A stretch of 64,000 nucleotides of DNA, taken from NCBI RefSeq assembly GCF_014217805.1, contig NZ_CP055156.1, positions 4,718,585 through 4,782,584 on the forward strand, read 5' to 3'. Below, piece by piece: positions 12,735-23,100 of this stretch. Every line of letters begins with the position of its first letter. The first letter of the stretch is position 1. The position numbers and the translations under genes are program-made. Origin of the DNA: Adhaeribacter swui. Its GTDB lineage: Bacteria; Bacteroidota; Bacteroidia; Cytophagales; Hymenobacteraceae. Below the pieces are notes generated by a model. It had not been told where the DNA came from, did no database searches, and worked only from the letters and a program-made list of their open reading frames with translations.

Positions 12735-14903
12735 ATGTCCACTTTTATTGCACTTTATTTTACTATTCGAAAACCTACTTTGGGGAAGTGGCTTTTTAGC
12801 TTCGTTTTCAGTTTTTTAGCCCAAAGTGTTGTATTAGCCAACGAAGTTATTTACCGGATTAACTCCGGTGGCGGCGATCTTCAGACTACTACTGGCTTAT
12901 TCACGGCGGATAATTATTTTTTGCCAGATCCTGGTTATATTTCCACCTCTTCCAATGCGATTGCCAATACTACCAATGCTGATTTTTATCAGAAACAGCG
13001 GGGGGCCACCACCAATAATGGAACGTTCCGCTATAATTTACCGGTCGAGAATGGGGCATACCAGGTAACGCTTCATCTGGCCGAAACTTACTGGACCCGG
13101 GCTGGGCAACGGGTTTTCGATGTTACGGCTGAAGACACCAAGGTGCTGGATAATTTTGATATTTTTAAAAAAACCGGCGCGAACACCGCTACCACCGAAA
13201 CATTTACCATTAACGTGGCCGACGGCACGCTGAGCTTGTATTTTAGTGCGCTGGTTAGCGATGGCGGCGTAAACCGTCCCCAGATTGCCGGATTAGAAGT
13301 AGTAAAAGTAACGAATTCGTCTAATCAGCCTCCGGTATTTTCGACTAAAACCTTGGCTTATACACTTTCGGAAACCACTAAAGTGGGTACAGCATTGGGC
13401 ACCTTGCAAGCCACCGACCCAGATGCCGCCGATGCGCTTGCGTACACCTTAACGGCGGGCAACACCAACCAAACTTTTACGCTTAATGCCACTACCGGCG
13501 AACTAACTTTAACTAAACCATTAAACCACCATGCCCAAAGTAAATTTACGTTAAAAGCACGGGTTACTGACCGGGCCGGTGGTTTCGACGAAGCAATTAT
13601 CACCATTCAGGTTAATCCGGCTCCTTTGGTGCCTGCCTTTACCAATTTAACCTGGAGCACCAAAACCAATCAGCCTTATGTGGTGAACGAAGCTCAGGGA
13701 AAAAGCGTGAACAATAAACTGTATACCTTCGGGGGGTTTGATAGTCAGAAATCCGGCTTTACGCCTACCAGCCGCGCGTACGTGTTTGATCCGGCCGCAA
13801 ATACCTGGACGGCCATGGCGCCCATGCCTCCCATGAATAACACCAAATACGGCGGCGCTACCCATACCGCCATGGCCACCGACGGCACTGATATTTACTT
13901 TGCAGGCGGTTACACTTCTAGTTCTGACGGAAAGGGGCAAATATTCGGCACGAAAGAAGTGTACAAATACCTGGTAGCCGAAAACCGCTACGTGCGTTTG
14001 CCCGATTTACCCATTATTGTAGCCGCCGGCCAAATGGAATACGTGAATGGCCGGCTCCACCACATTGGCGGTACCAATAAAGCCCGAACCATAGACTTAA
14101 GTGACCATTATGTGCTGGACCTGGATAATTTAGATGCTGGTTGGCAAAAATTGGCGCCTTTACCGGAACCCCGGCAACATGCCGGCTCGGCCGTTTTTAA
14201 AGAAAAAATTTATTACATCGGCGGCCAAACCGGCCACGATGCCAAGTTAATAGCCAAAAAAGCCGTGCACGTGTATGATTACAGCACCAACACCTGGACC
14301 AAGAAAGCTGATTTACCTGTGCCAGACGGGCGTACGGGCCGGGGGCATATTAGTTCTTCGGTGGTAGTATTGGGCGACCGGATATTTGTGTTGGGGGGCC
14401 AGGTAGTGCACGGCAACAGCGGCCATACCAACCTGGTTTCGGCGTATACCCCGGCTACCGATACGTGGCAAAATGTAAGCGCTTTGCCCCAGGGCCGGTA
14501 TTCCGGCGTGGCCGGGGTACTAAATGGGCTGCTGTATTATACCGGCGGTTCCCGCACCAGCACCACTTTTCAGGGTACTCCGGAAATTTCTACTGGTCCG
14601 GTTACGGCTATACCGCAGCCCGAAAATAATCCGGAAAACAGGCAAATCTTAGTTTTTCCAAACCCCATTGTAAAAGACAAACCGTTTTCGATGGAAGTGC
14701 GTGGGTTTAGCCAAAACGAAAAAGTAACCGTTACATTATACAGTTTGCTCGGCCAAACAATGTATACAACTACCGTGCTTACTAACCAATCGGGCAAGGC
14801 GCTGGTGAAGCTGCCCAATGCTACCAAATTACAAGCAGGTACTTATGTTTTAAAAGCGCGCGCGTTGTCTGGTGAAGTGCAAACCAAGTTGGTGCAGCAT
14901 TAA
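12735..14903 (+). CDS. Secreted malectin/cadherin/kelch protein with T9SS sorting tail
   Basis: A 722-residue extracellular protein. Residues ~1-36 form a signal peptide with a long positively charged front (RKPTLGKWLFSF...VLAN). Residues ~37-195 are a malectin-like carbohydrate-binding domain (VIYRINSGGGDLQTT, TLHLAETYW). Residues ~197-297 are a cadherin-like domain (ATDPDAADALAYTL, NATTGELTL, VTDRAGG). Residues ~305-610 hold kelch repeats (KLYTFGGF, DIYFAGGY, RLHHIGGT, KIYYIGGQ, RIFVLGGQ, LLYYTGGS). Residues ~636-722 are a type A T9SS C-terminal domain (VFPNPI ... LQAGTYVLKA), which directs export through the type IX system and surface attachment. It probably binds a glycan on the cell surface; an enzymatic role such as galactose-oxidase-like chemistry is not supported. 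Confidence 0.9.
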   Translation: MSTFIALYFTIRKPTLGKWLFSFVFSFLAQSVVLANEVIYRINSGGGDLQTTTGLFTADNYFLPDPGYISTSSNAIANTTNADFYQKQRGATTNNGTFRYNLPVENGAYQVTLHLAETYWTRAGQRVFDVTAEDTKVLDNFDIFKKTGANTATTETFTINVADGTLSLYFSALVSDGGVNRPQIAGLEVVKVTNSSNQPPVFSTKTLAYTLSETTKVGTALGTLQATDPDAADALAYTLTAGNTNQTFTLNATTGELTLTKPLNHHAQSKFTLKARVTDRAGGFDEAIITIQVNPAPLVPAFTNLTWSTKTNQPYVVNEAQGKSVNNKLYTFGGFDSQKSGFTPTSRAYVFDPAANTWTAMAPMPPMNNTKYGGATHTAMATDGTDIYFAGGYTSSSDGKGQIFGTKEVYKYLVAENRYVRLPDLPIIVAAGQMEYVNGRLHHIGGTNKARTIDLSDHYVLDLDNLDAGWQKLAPLPEPRQHAGSAVFKEKIYYIGGQTGHDAKLIAKKAVHVYDYSTNTWTKKADLPVPDGRTGRGHISSSVVVLGDRIFVLGGQVVHGNSGHTNLVSAYTPATDTWQNVSALPQGRYSGVAGVLNGLLYYTGGSRTSTTFQGTPEISTGPVTAIPQPENNPENRQILVFPNPIVKDKPFSMEVRGFSQNEKVTVTLYSLLGQTMYTTTVLTNQSGKALVKLPNATKLQAGTYVLKARALSGEVQTKLVQH

Positions 14904-15230
14904 GGGAAATTTTCAGGGTTATGGGAATCAGGTTCTATATGGAATAGTTCATATAAAAAACTAATCAGTGTTTTCTAGCTCACAAACAACATATGGACTA
15001 GTCTCGGAAAAAAACGGAGTAAAATTCTTTTAAAGTAAAATCAATATAAAGTTTTGCGAGAGGAAGAGACTATAAAGCTTGCGTAAGCAGATGGCGAAAA
15101 TCGTGAAATTTTAAAAATTTACTGTTGTTACAACAAGTATTTTATGTAAGCAAAAAAGAGCTTTTTTACAAAAGGTGCAGGTAAATTCAGGAAAGGTGGC
15201 AACGAAAAAGTACCGGAAAATAAATAACTC
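14904..15230. other. 327-bp gene-free spacer
   Basis: Convergent spacer between the kelch protein and the small STAS-like gene. It is AT-rich with an AT palindrome near 15105-15120. No convincing terminator hairpin or RNA gene was recognised. Confidence 0.45.
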
Positions 15231-15635
15231 TTAAACTTCTTTTAACCAGGCGGCTGCAGTTTCCAAATCTTCAAATACCAGAATCGTCATGTTGGGCAGC
15301 TCGTGGCTTAAGGATTGCTGCAAAGATTTCTGACTCTCCGGACAAGGAGATTGCACCCAGGCCATATAAAAATACCCCAAACGCATAAAGCGGGGAAGCC
15401 AGGAGCGGATTACCCAGGAAATACCTTTATCCCAACTACCTGCCACATTCCGGTTGTCGTTTATAATTTTAAAAACAGGGTATTTGGCTAAAGTCCGGAG
15501 AATATCTTCACATCCGGCCATGCTTGATTCATGGCTGGGGGTACCTATCCAATTAACGTAAAGCCATTCGTTTTCAGAATTATAATTAATTTCTATATAA
15601 TCTTTTTTAATCACAGAGAGAGAAGGTTCTGCCAT
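15231..15635 (-). CDS. Small cytosolic protein, possibly SpoIIAA/STAS-like
   Basis: A 134-residue protein with no signal peptide or membrane segment. The pattern of an N-terminal strand (EWLYVNWIGTPS), a helix with GCEDILRTLAKYP, a central strand (FKIINDNRNVAGSW) and a C-terminal helix (LETAAAWLKEV) is reminiscent of STAS/SpoIIAA-like folds common in this phylum. This is inferred from pattern only. It is transcribed divergently from the CheB-like gene, 206 bp away, so a role as a partner of these signalling proteins is possible but unproven. Confidence 0.65.
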   Translation of the reverse strand: MAEPSLSVIKKDYIEINYNSENEWLYVNWIGTPSHESSMAGCEDILRTLAKYPVFKIINDNRNVAGSWDKGISWVIRSWLPRFMRLGYFYMAWVQSPCPESQKSLQQSLSHELPNMTILVFEDLETAAAWLKEV

Positions 15636-15841
15636 TGCCGGTAACGTGAGTTAAGAAATATAAAGCAGATGACTGGTAATTCAAAGGTAAAAACCTAAAA
15701 ATTAGTATTCCGAAAAGGAATTCGGCAAAATAATCCGCATTTCTTCTTTGTTCCGCAAAATATACTTTTACTTCTTCGCTTGGTAGTTAAAAAAAGCGTA
15801 AGTAGATAAACTTATAAGAAGAAAACCGGATATTGTAAATT

Positions 15842-16888
15842 ATGGCAAAAAGAGACATCGTAGTTATTGGGGCTTCGGCGGGTGGTTTCGAGGCAATCCG
15901 GCAATTAATGGCGGCGCTACCGGCCGATTTAGAAGCCGCTATTTTTATCGTTTGGCACATGTCGCCGGATGTAACAGGCGTATTACCACAAGTAATTAAC
16001 CGGCAGAAAACCTTAATGGCTACCAACGCCCTAGATAACGAACCCATTGTAATGAACCGCGTTTACGTGGCCCCGCCCGACCGGCATTTAATGCTCGACA
16101 AAGGCGTGGTACGGGTAATCCGCGGCCCTAAAGAAAACCGGTTCCGGCCGGCGGTAGACCCTTTGTTCCGGTCGGCGGCTTATATGTACGGTTCCCGGGT
16201 AATTGGCATTGTGCTGTCGGGAGCCCTCGACGATGGCACTTCCGGGTTATGGACTATTAAACACCGCGGCGGCCTGGCCATTGTGCAGCAACCCGAAGAA
16301 GCCGAAGTACCTTCGATGCCCCAAAGCGCCTTAGAGGCAGTACAAATAGATTATTGTTTACCAGTGCAGGAAATAGCATCTTTGTTAGTAAAATTAACTT
16401 CCGAAATCGCTCCGAAAGAAAAGCAAGTACCCATGGAAGAGCAAAACAAAATTAAAACCGAAGTACGGATTGCGCTGCAGGATAAAGCCCTGGAACAAGG
16501 GGTGCAGGATTTAGGCCAGCTTACACCTTATGCGTGTCCGGAGTGCCACGGGGTTTTGTCGGCCATTAAAGAAGGGAACATTATCCGCTACCGTTGCCAC
16601 ACGGGGCACGCCTATTCTGCGGATAGTTTGTTAACTTCTATTACCGAAAACATTGAAGATAGCTTATGGGGAACCATCCGGGGAATAGAAGAAAGCGTTA
16701 TTTTACTCAATAACCTGGGCGACCATTACGCTGAAAAAAACCAGCCCAAACTAGCGGCTATGTATTTTAAAAAAGCCAAAGAAGCTGGTGACCGGGCTAA
16801 CATCGTGCGACAAGCAGTTTTAAACCACGAACAACTAACCAACGAAAGCATAAGCCGGCAAGCTGCCGAAGAAGACGATAATGCTTAA
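15842..16888 (+). CDS. cheB: CheB-type protein-glutamate methylesterase without receiver domain
   Basis: 348 residues. Residues ~1-185 are a CheB catalytic domain with the triad visible: Ser12 in GASAGG, His39 in VWHMSPD and Asp131 in SGALDDGTSG. There is no N-terminal receiver domain. The C-terminal part carries a CxxC...CxxxH-like zinc-ribbon pattern (CPECHG, then RYRCHTGHAY) and a helical tail. CheB of this stand-alone type is usually found with CheB-CheR-PAS hybrid sensors rather than with a chemotaxis operon, and such a hybrid follows 221 bp downstream. No flagellar or chemotaxis genes are in the window, so a role in stress signalling or gliding-related sensing is more likely than classical chemotaxis. 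Confidence 0.9.
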   Translation: MAKRDIVVIGASAGGFEAIRQLMAALPADLEAAIFIVWHMSPDVTGVLPQVINRQKTLMATNALDNEPIVMNRVYVAPPDRHLMLDKGVVRVIRGPKENRFRPAVDPLFRSAAYMYGSRVIGIVLSGALDDGTSGLWTIKHRGGLAIVQQPEEAEVPSMPQSALEAVQIDYCLPVQEIASLLVKLTSEIAPKEKQVPMEEQNKIKTEVRIALQDKALEQGVQDLGQLTPYACPECHGVLSAIKEGNIIRYRCHTGHAYSADSLLTSITENIEDSLWGTIRGIEESVILLNNLGDHYAEKNQPKLAAMYFKKAKEAGDRANIVRQAVLNHEQLTNESISRQAAEEDDNA

Positions 16889-17109
16889 TCAGAATTTTAG
16901 TAAATCCCTGCTTGCAGCGTTTATTCTTGCTAATAAACGACTTTAAACCAGTTTTTTACGGACTTATAATTTTACCACTTTTTTAAAAGCCTTGAAGCCC
17001 GATGATGTTGGTAAAAAGCAGTTTTTTAAAATTTTGACTTTGGTGGCGGGTTCACAATAGATAAAAGAGAAAATTTAAAAATTTAAAATAGTAAAGCGGT
17101 TAGGGAATA

Positions 17110-20100
17110 ATGGATAAGGAAAGGAACGAAATGGAGTCCAGTAAAGCTTCTGAGTTTATAACGGAGAAGCCGCAAGGATTCCTAATAACGGGCATTGGGG
17201 CCTCCGCGGGCGGTATTCAGGCGCTGCAGGAATTTTTCCAGCATGTACCCGCCGGTTCCGGAGTAGCCTACGTGGTTATCCTGCACCTTTCGCCGGATCA
17301 CGACAGCAAGTTAGCCCAGGTTATTCAATCGGTAACTACCATTCCGGTAACGCAGGTAAAAGAAAAAACCAAGATTCAACCGGATCATATTTTCGTGGTG
17401 CCGCCCAATCAGCATTTAATTCTGGAAGATGGCTTTATTGCCCCTTCGGTTAATTTGTTTGTGGAAGAACGGCGGGCCCCGGTAGATATTTTTTTCCGGT
17501 CCTTAGCCGATACCCATGGCCCACGGGCTATTTCGGTGGTTTTATCGGGTACCGGGGCCAATGGTTCTATGGGCTTAAAACGGGTAAAAGAACGAGGCGG
17601 CGCCGTTTACGTGCAAAATCCCCGCGAAGCCGAGTTTAACGAAATGCCCCGCAACGCCATTGCCACCGAGTTGGTAGATGAAGTGTTGCCCGTAGCCGAA
17701 ATTCCGGCCCGGATCATGGCCTATCGCGAGAGCATTGGCACCGTCGAAATTGTAGCGGAATCGGCCACGCGCCCAGAGCAGCAACAACAAGCCTTGCGCG
17801 AAATTTTTACGCAATTGCGCGTGCGTACCGGCCACGATTTCTCGAACTACAAGCGCCCCACCTTGCTGCGCCGCATCGAGCGCCGCATAAACATTCATAA
17901 CCTTCCCGATTTGCCCAGCTACGCTGCTTTTGTGCACCAACACCTGGACGAAGCCAATGCCTTACTCAAAGACCTATTAATTTCGGTAACCAACTTTTTC
18001 CGGGATAAAAAATCGTTTGAGGCGCTGGAACGGGAAATTTTACCGGCAATTTTAAAAAACCGGTCGGCCAAAGATGAAATAAGAGTGTGGGTGGCGGGTT
18101 GCGCCACCGGCGAAGAAGCCTACACCCTGGCAATGTTACTAGCCGAACGCACTCAGAGTGTAATTGATGCGCCAAAAGTACAAATATTTGGTACCGACAT
18201 CGACGAAGCCGCTTTGGCCGTGGCCCGCGAAGGCCTGTACACGCTCAACGATGCCGCCGATGTTTCCCCGGACCGCTTGCGGCAGTTTTTTAATAAAGAA
18301 GGCGATAATTACCGCATCAAGCGCGAAATCCGGGAAATGGTTTTATTCGCCAATCATAATTTTTTAAAAGACCCGCCTTTTTCGCGCCTCGATTTGGTAA
18401 CCTGCCGCAATGTGCTTATTTACCTGAACGAAACTGCGAAGGAGCGGGTGATGGAAACGTTTCACTTTGCTTTGCGGCCGGGCGGGGTGTTATTTCTGGG
18501 CTCTTCCGAATCGGTAGAAGGGGCCAGTGATTTGTACGCCATTATTAGCCGGGAACACCATATTTACCAGAAACGGGAAGTAAGCATGCGCAATTTTCCG
18601 GTACCCGAATCAGTGCCTAATTTTCAGTTACGCGAACAGCCCCTGGGTAAATTAAACGATCCGGATAACCGGTCGGTAAACCGCATATCCTTCGGGGAGT
18701 TGCACCAGAAAATGCTGGAGCAATACGCGCCCCCCTCTTTAGTGGTAAACGAGGATTATGAAATTATGCACCTGTCGGAGAAGGTGGGCAGTTATTTAGA
18801 GTTTTCGGGCGGCGAACCCACCAAGAATTTACTAAAATTAATCAAACCCGAATTACGGTTGGAGCTGCGCTCCGCTTTGTACCAGGCAGTGCAGCGGCAA
18901 ACGCCCATCGAAGCCCGCAACATACCCTTTAGTAACAATGGCGAGCGCCAGTTTATTAATTTGCTGGTAAGGCCAGTAACCAAAGAAGGCGAAAGCGTAA
19001 AAGGTTTTATCCTGATTATTTTTGAACCCAGCCAACACACTCCCTCCGACGAAAGTATCATTATTTCGGCCGATGAGCCGGTTGCCCGCCACCTGGAAGA
19101 AGAGCTGATTCAGGTGAAAGCGCAGTTAAGAAGTGCTGCCGAGCAGTACGAATACCAGGCCGAAGAATTAAAGGCTTCGAACGAGGAGTTGCAGGCCATG
19201 AACGAAGAATTGCGTTCGGCGGCCGAAGAACTGGAAACCAGCAAAGAAGAACTGCAATCTATAAACGAGGAGCTGCGCACGGTTAATCAGGAATTAAAAG
19301 TAAAAATTGAGGAAACCTCCGTTACCAGCAATAATCTGCAAAACCTGATTAACTCGGCCGATGTAGCCACCATTTTCCTGGACCGGGCCTTTTGCATCCG
19401 GCTATACACCCCGGCGGCCCGGCAAATTTTTAATTTAATACCTTCGGATTACGGCCGGCCACTCTCAGATATTACCCACCGCCTGGAGTACGGCAATTTA
19501 CTAACGGATACCGAAACCGTGCTGGATAAATTAACGGTATTGGAACGGGAAGTAACTACCACCGACCACCGCACTTTTATGATGCGGGTATTGCCCTACC
19601 GCACCACCGAAGACCGCATAAACGGGGTAGTAATTACTTTTTATGATATTACCCAGCGGCAACACGCCGAAAAAGCCTTACAGCAATCCGAAGAACGCCT
19701 GCGCCTGTTAATTGAAAGTGCCAAAGATTACGCCATTTATACCCTGGATGCCGACCGGAAAGTAATTAGTTGGAGCAGCGGAGCGCAGTTAATTTTTGGT
19801 TACACCGAAGCCGAAATTTTAGGCCAATCGGGGGATATTGTTTTTGTACCCGAAGACCGCGAAAACAAAGCTCCCGAAAAGGAAGCGGAGAAGGCCCAAA
19901 AAGAAGGCCGCGCCGAAAACGAGCGGTGGCACCTGCGCAAAAATAACTCCCGCTTTTGGGGTTCCGGATTAACGCATCCGCTGCGCGACGACCAGGGAAA
20001 TACCATTGGTTTCGTAAAAATTATGCGCGATTTAACGGAGCAGCGGCAAATGGAAGAAGCTTTGCGGCAAGCCGAAGAAAAATACCGGACCCAACTGGAG

Positions 20101-23100
20101 CAAGAGGTAGAAGCCCGCACCGCCGAATTAAGCGAAAGTAAAGACTTGCTCCAGGCCACCATGGATGCCACCTTAAACATGATCCAGGTGTTTGAGGCCG
20201 TCCGTAATGCGGAAGGAGAAATAATTGACTTCCGGTATGTACTGCTTAACAACGAAGCGGAACGCTATATGCCCGATGCATTAGGCAAAAGCTTGTTGCA
20301 AATACAGCCCGGGGTGGTAGAAGAAGGAATTTTTGCCGCCTTTAAAGAAGTAACCGAAACCGGTATACCGCAGCAGTACGAAAAACACTATGTGCACGAG
20401 CAATTTAATGGCTGGTTTCATCAATCGGCCGTGAAGCTGGGCGACGGTGTGGCCACTACCACCGCCGATATTACCCAACGCAAAATAGCCGAGCAAGAAA
20501 TTATTCGGCTGAAAGATGAATTAGCCCGGAAAGCAACCGATAAATACCAGGCACTTTTTAATTCAATTGACGAGGGATTCACTATCATTGAACTGTTATA
20601 TGATGAAGAAGGCAAACTGGTAGACTTCATCTATCAGGAAACTAATCCTGCTTTACCCATGCATGTAGGTATGGATGTGCAGGGGAAGCGGAGATCAGAA
20701 CTTTTCCTGGATAAGAAAGATTTTCTTCTCGAAAAATATGAGCACCTAGCCAAGACAGGTGAACCGCTGCATTTTGAATATAGCATTGACGGTTTAGGTG
20801 GTCAGTGGTTCCAGGTAACTGCTGCAAGAATTGGTGGTGAAGGAAGTAAGAATCTGGGTGTTCTTTTTAGAAACATTACCGAACGCAAACAACGGGAGCA
20901 ACAGCAATCTTACCTGATAAAATTGGGCGATGCCCTGCGCCCACTGTCGGGTGCACTGGAAATACAAGACGCGGCGATGCGCGTGCTCGGCGAACAGTTG
21001 CAGGTAGACCGGGTGCTGTATGCCGAAGTGGACGATGACGGGGAGACATATAGTATTTCAGCCAATTACGTGCGCGGAGCGTATCCCAAACTCCTTGGTC
21101 GTTTTCCGACCAGCAATTTCGGCGCAGCGAGCAAGGGGTTACGCTCGGGCGAAGCGTTCGCCATCGAGAACATGACTTCGGAGGAGCGGTTGAGCGAAAA
21201 GGAACGGGCAGCGTTTATCGCCCACGATGTATACGCGAGCATTGGCGTCCCGCTCATCAAAGCGGGTCGCTGGGTCGCCAATTTAGGTATTCAGCACGGA
21301 CAAGCGCGCCAGTGGACAGCGGAAGACATTGCGCTCGTCAAGGAAACAGCCGAACGTACCTGGGCGGCAGTCGAAAGGGCAAAAGCAGAAAATGCATTAC
21401 GGAAAAGCGAAGAGAAATACCGTACGTTATTTGAAACCATTGAAGAAGGCTTTTGCATCATGGAAATGGTACGGGATGAGCAGGGCGATGTGGTAGATGT
21501 TATTTTCAGGGAAGTAAACAAGGCTTTCGAACGTCACACGGGTCTTGCCAATGTCGTCGGAAAAAGATCAACCGAGCTCATTCCAAACCAAGACCCAAAC
21601 CGCTTTAAAGATTACCAACAGCTTAGCGAAACAGGTGAAACAACACTGTCGGAAATATATATCCATGACGTCAACCGGTGGTTGCGTCTTTATCGCTTTC
21701 GTATGGGAGAGCCCGGCAGCAATCTTCTTGCAGCTGTGTTTGAAGATATCACTGAACGCAAACAGCGGGAGCAACACCAGCAATTTCTACTTAATCTCAG
21801 CGATAAATTACGCGATGCCAATAGTCTTAAAGATGTTCAGACTACGGTAACAGATTCGCTGCGCAAACATTACGATGCAGGTTGGTGCTATTATGTGGAA
21901 TGGGATGAAGAAAAAAACTCCAGTTTTGTGCAGTATGATTCTAAAAGGGATGATCTTTTGTCTCTTGCGGGTACACATGATGTTTCAGACATTCCGGAGT
22001 TTTTGGATCTTTTAAAATCCGGGCACATCTTAAATGTAAGCGACTACGAAAATTACGAATTATTAAGTCCAACCATCCGTGAACGATATACAGCCGCGGG
22101 GTTCCGATCTATGCTGGTAGCATCGCTGGTTAGGCAAGGCAGCTTGATCTCGTCATTGATCATTGGCGATACAAAAATTCGTAATTGGTCAACTTATGAT
22201 GAAGCCTTATTAGCTGAAGTGGCTGAACGCACCTGGGCAGCAATAGAGAGAGCAAAAGCCGAAGATGCTTTGCGCCGCGCTGACGAACGGTATCGCACCA
22301 TGACAGATAATGCGCCGGTTCTGATTTGGGAAACCGACGAAAGCGGCGGGACGTTTGCCAACCGATATTATACAGATTTCTTTGGCGTTTCTTTAGAAGA
22401 AATCCTCGCAATGGGCTGGACGAAATTTCTGCACCCGGAAGATGCCGAAGGGTATTTCGCGGCCTACCAAAAAGCGTTCGAGGAGCGCGAGCCGTATTCT
22501 TACGAATGTCGTTTTCTCCGCGCTGATGGCGAATACCGTTGGCTGCTCAACACGGGACATCCGCTCGGCGAAAACCGCTTCGTTGGATTTTCAGTCGACA
22601 TTACGGAACGCAATCGCGCTGAACAAGCCTTGCGTAATAGCGAAGAACGTTTGCAACTTGCCGTTGATACAGCAAGAACGGTCGTGTGGGAATGGGATGT
22701 GGCAGAAAACAGGATTGAAACCACACCAAACTTTTCGGAGGTTTATGGTCTTTCGGTCATCGAGTTTACACAGCAGGGTTTTGCACTTCTACATCCCGAT
22801 GACCAAGAAGCACATTTGCAAAAAGTTCAAAAAGCATCTAAGGAAGGCGGAGGTTATTACTCCATGTTCCGGATCGTTCGTCCGGATACTAAAGAAACTA
22901 TCTGGTTTGAGGAAAGAGCTGATTCACTCACTGGTGAAGATGGGCAAGTAATAAAGCTGGTGGGTGCTTCTATTGATATTACCGATATTAAAAAAGCAGA
23001 AAAAGCATTACAAAAAAGCGAAGAAAAATACCGAACGCTTTTCAATTCGATGGATGAAGGCTACTGCATTATCCAAATGTTGTACAATGAAGAAAACGAA

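Noticed and set aside
22442-22951. 169-codon open frame overlapping the giant kinase
   Set aside because: Alternative frame of conserved PAS domains.
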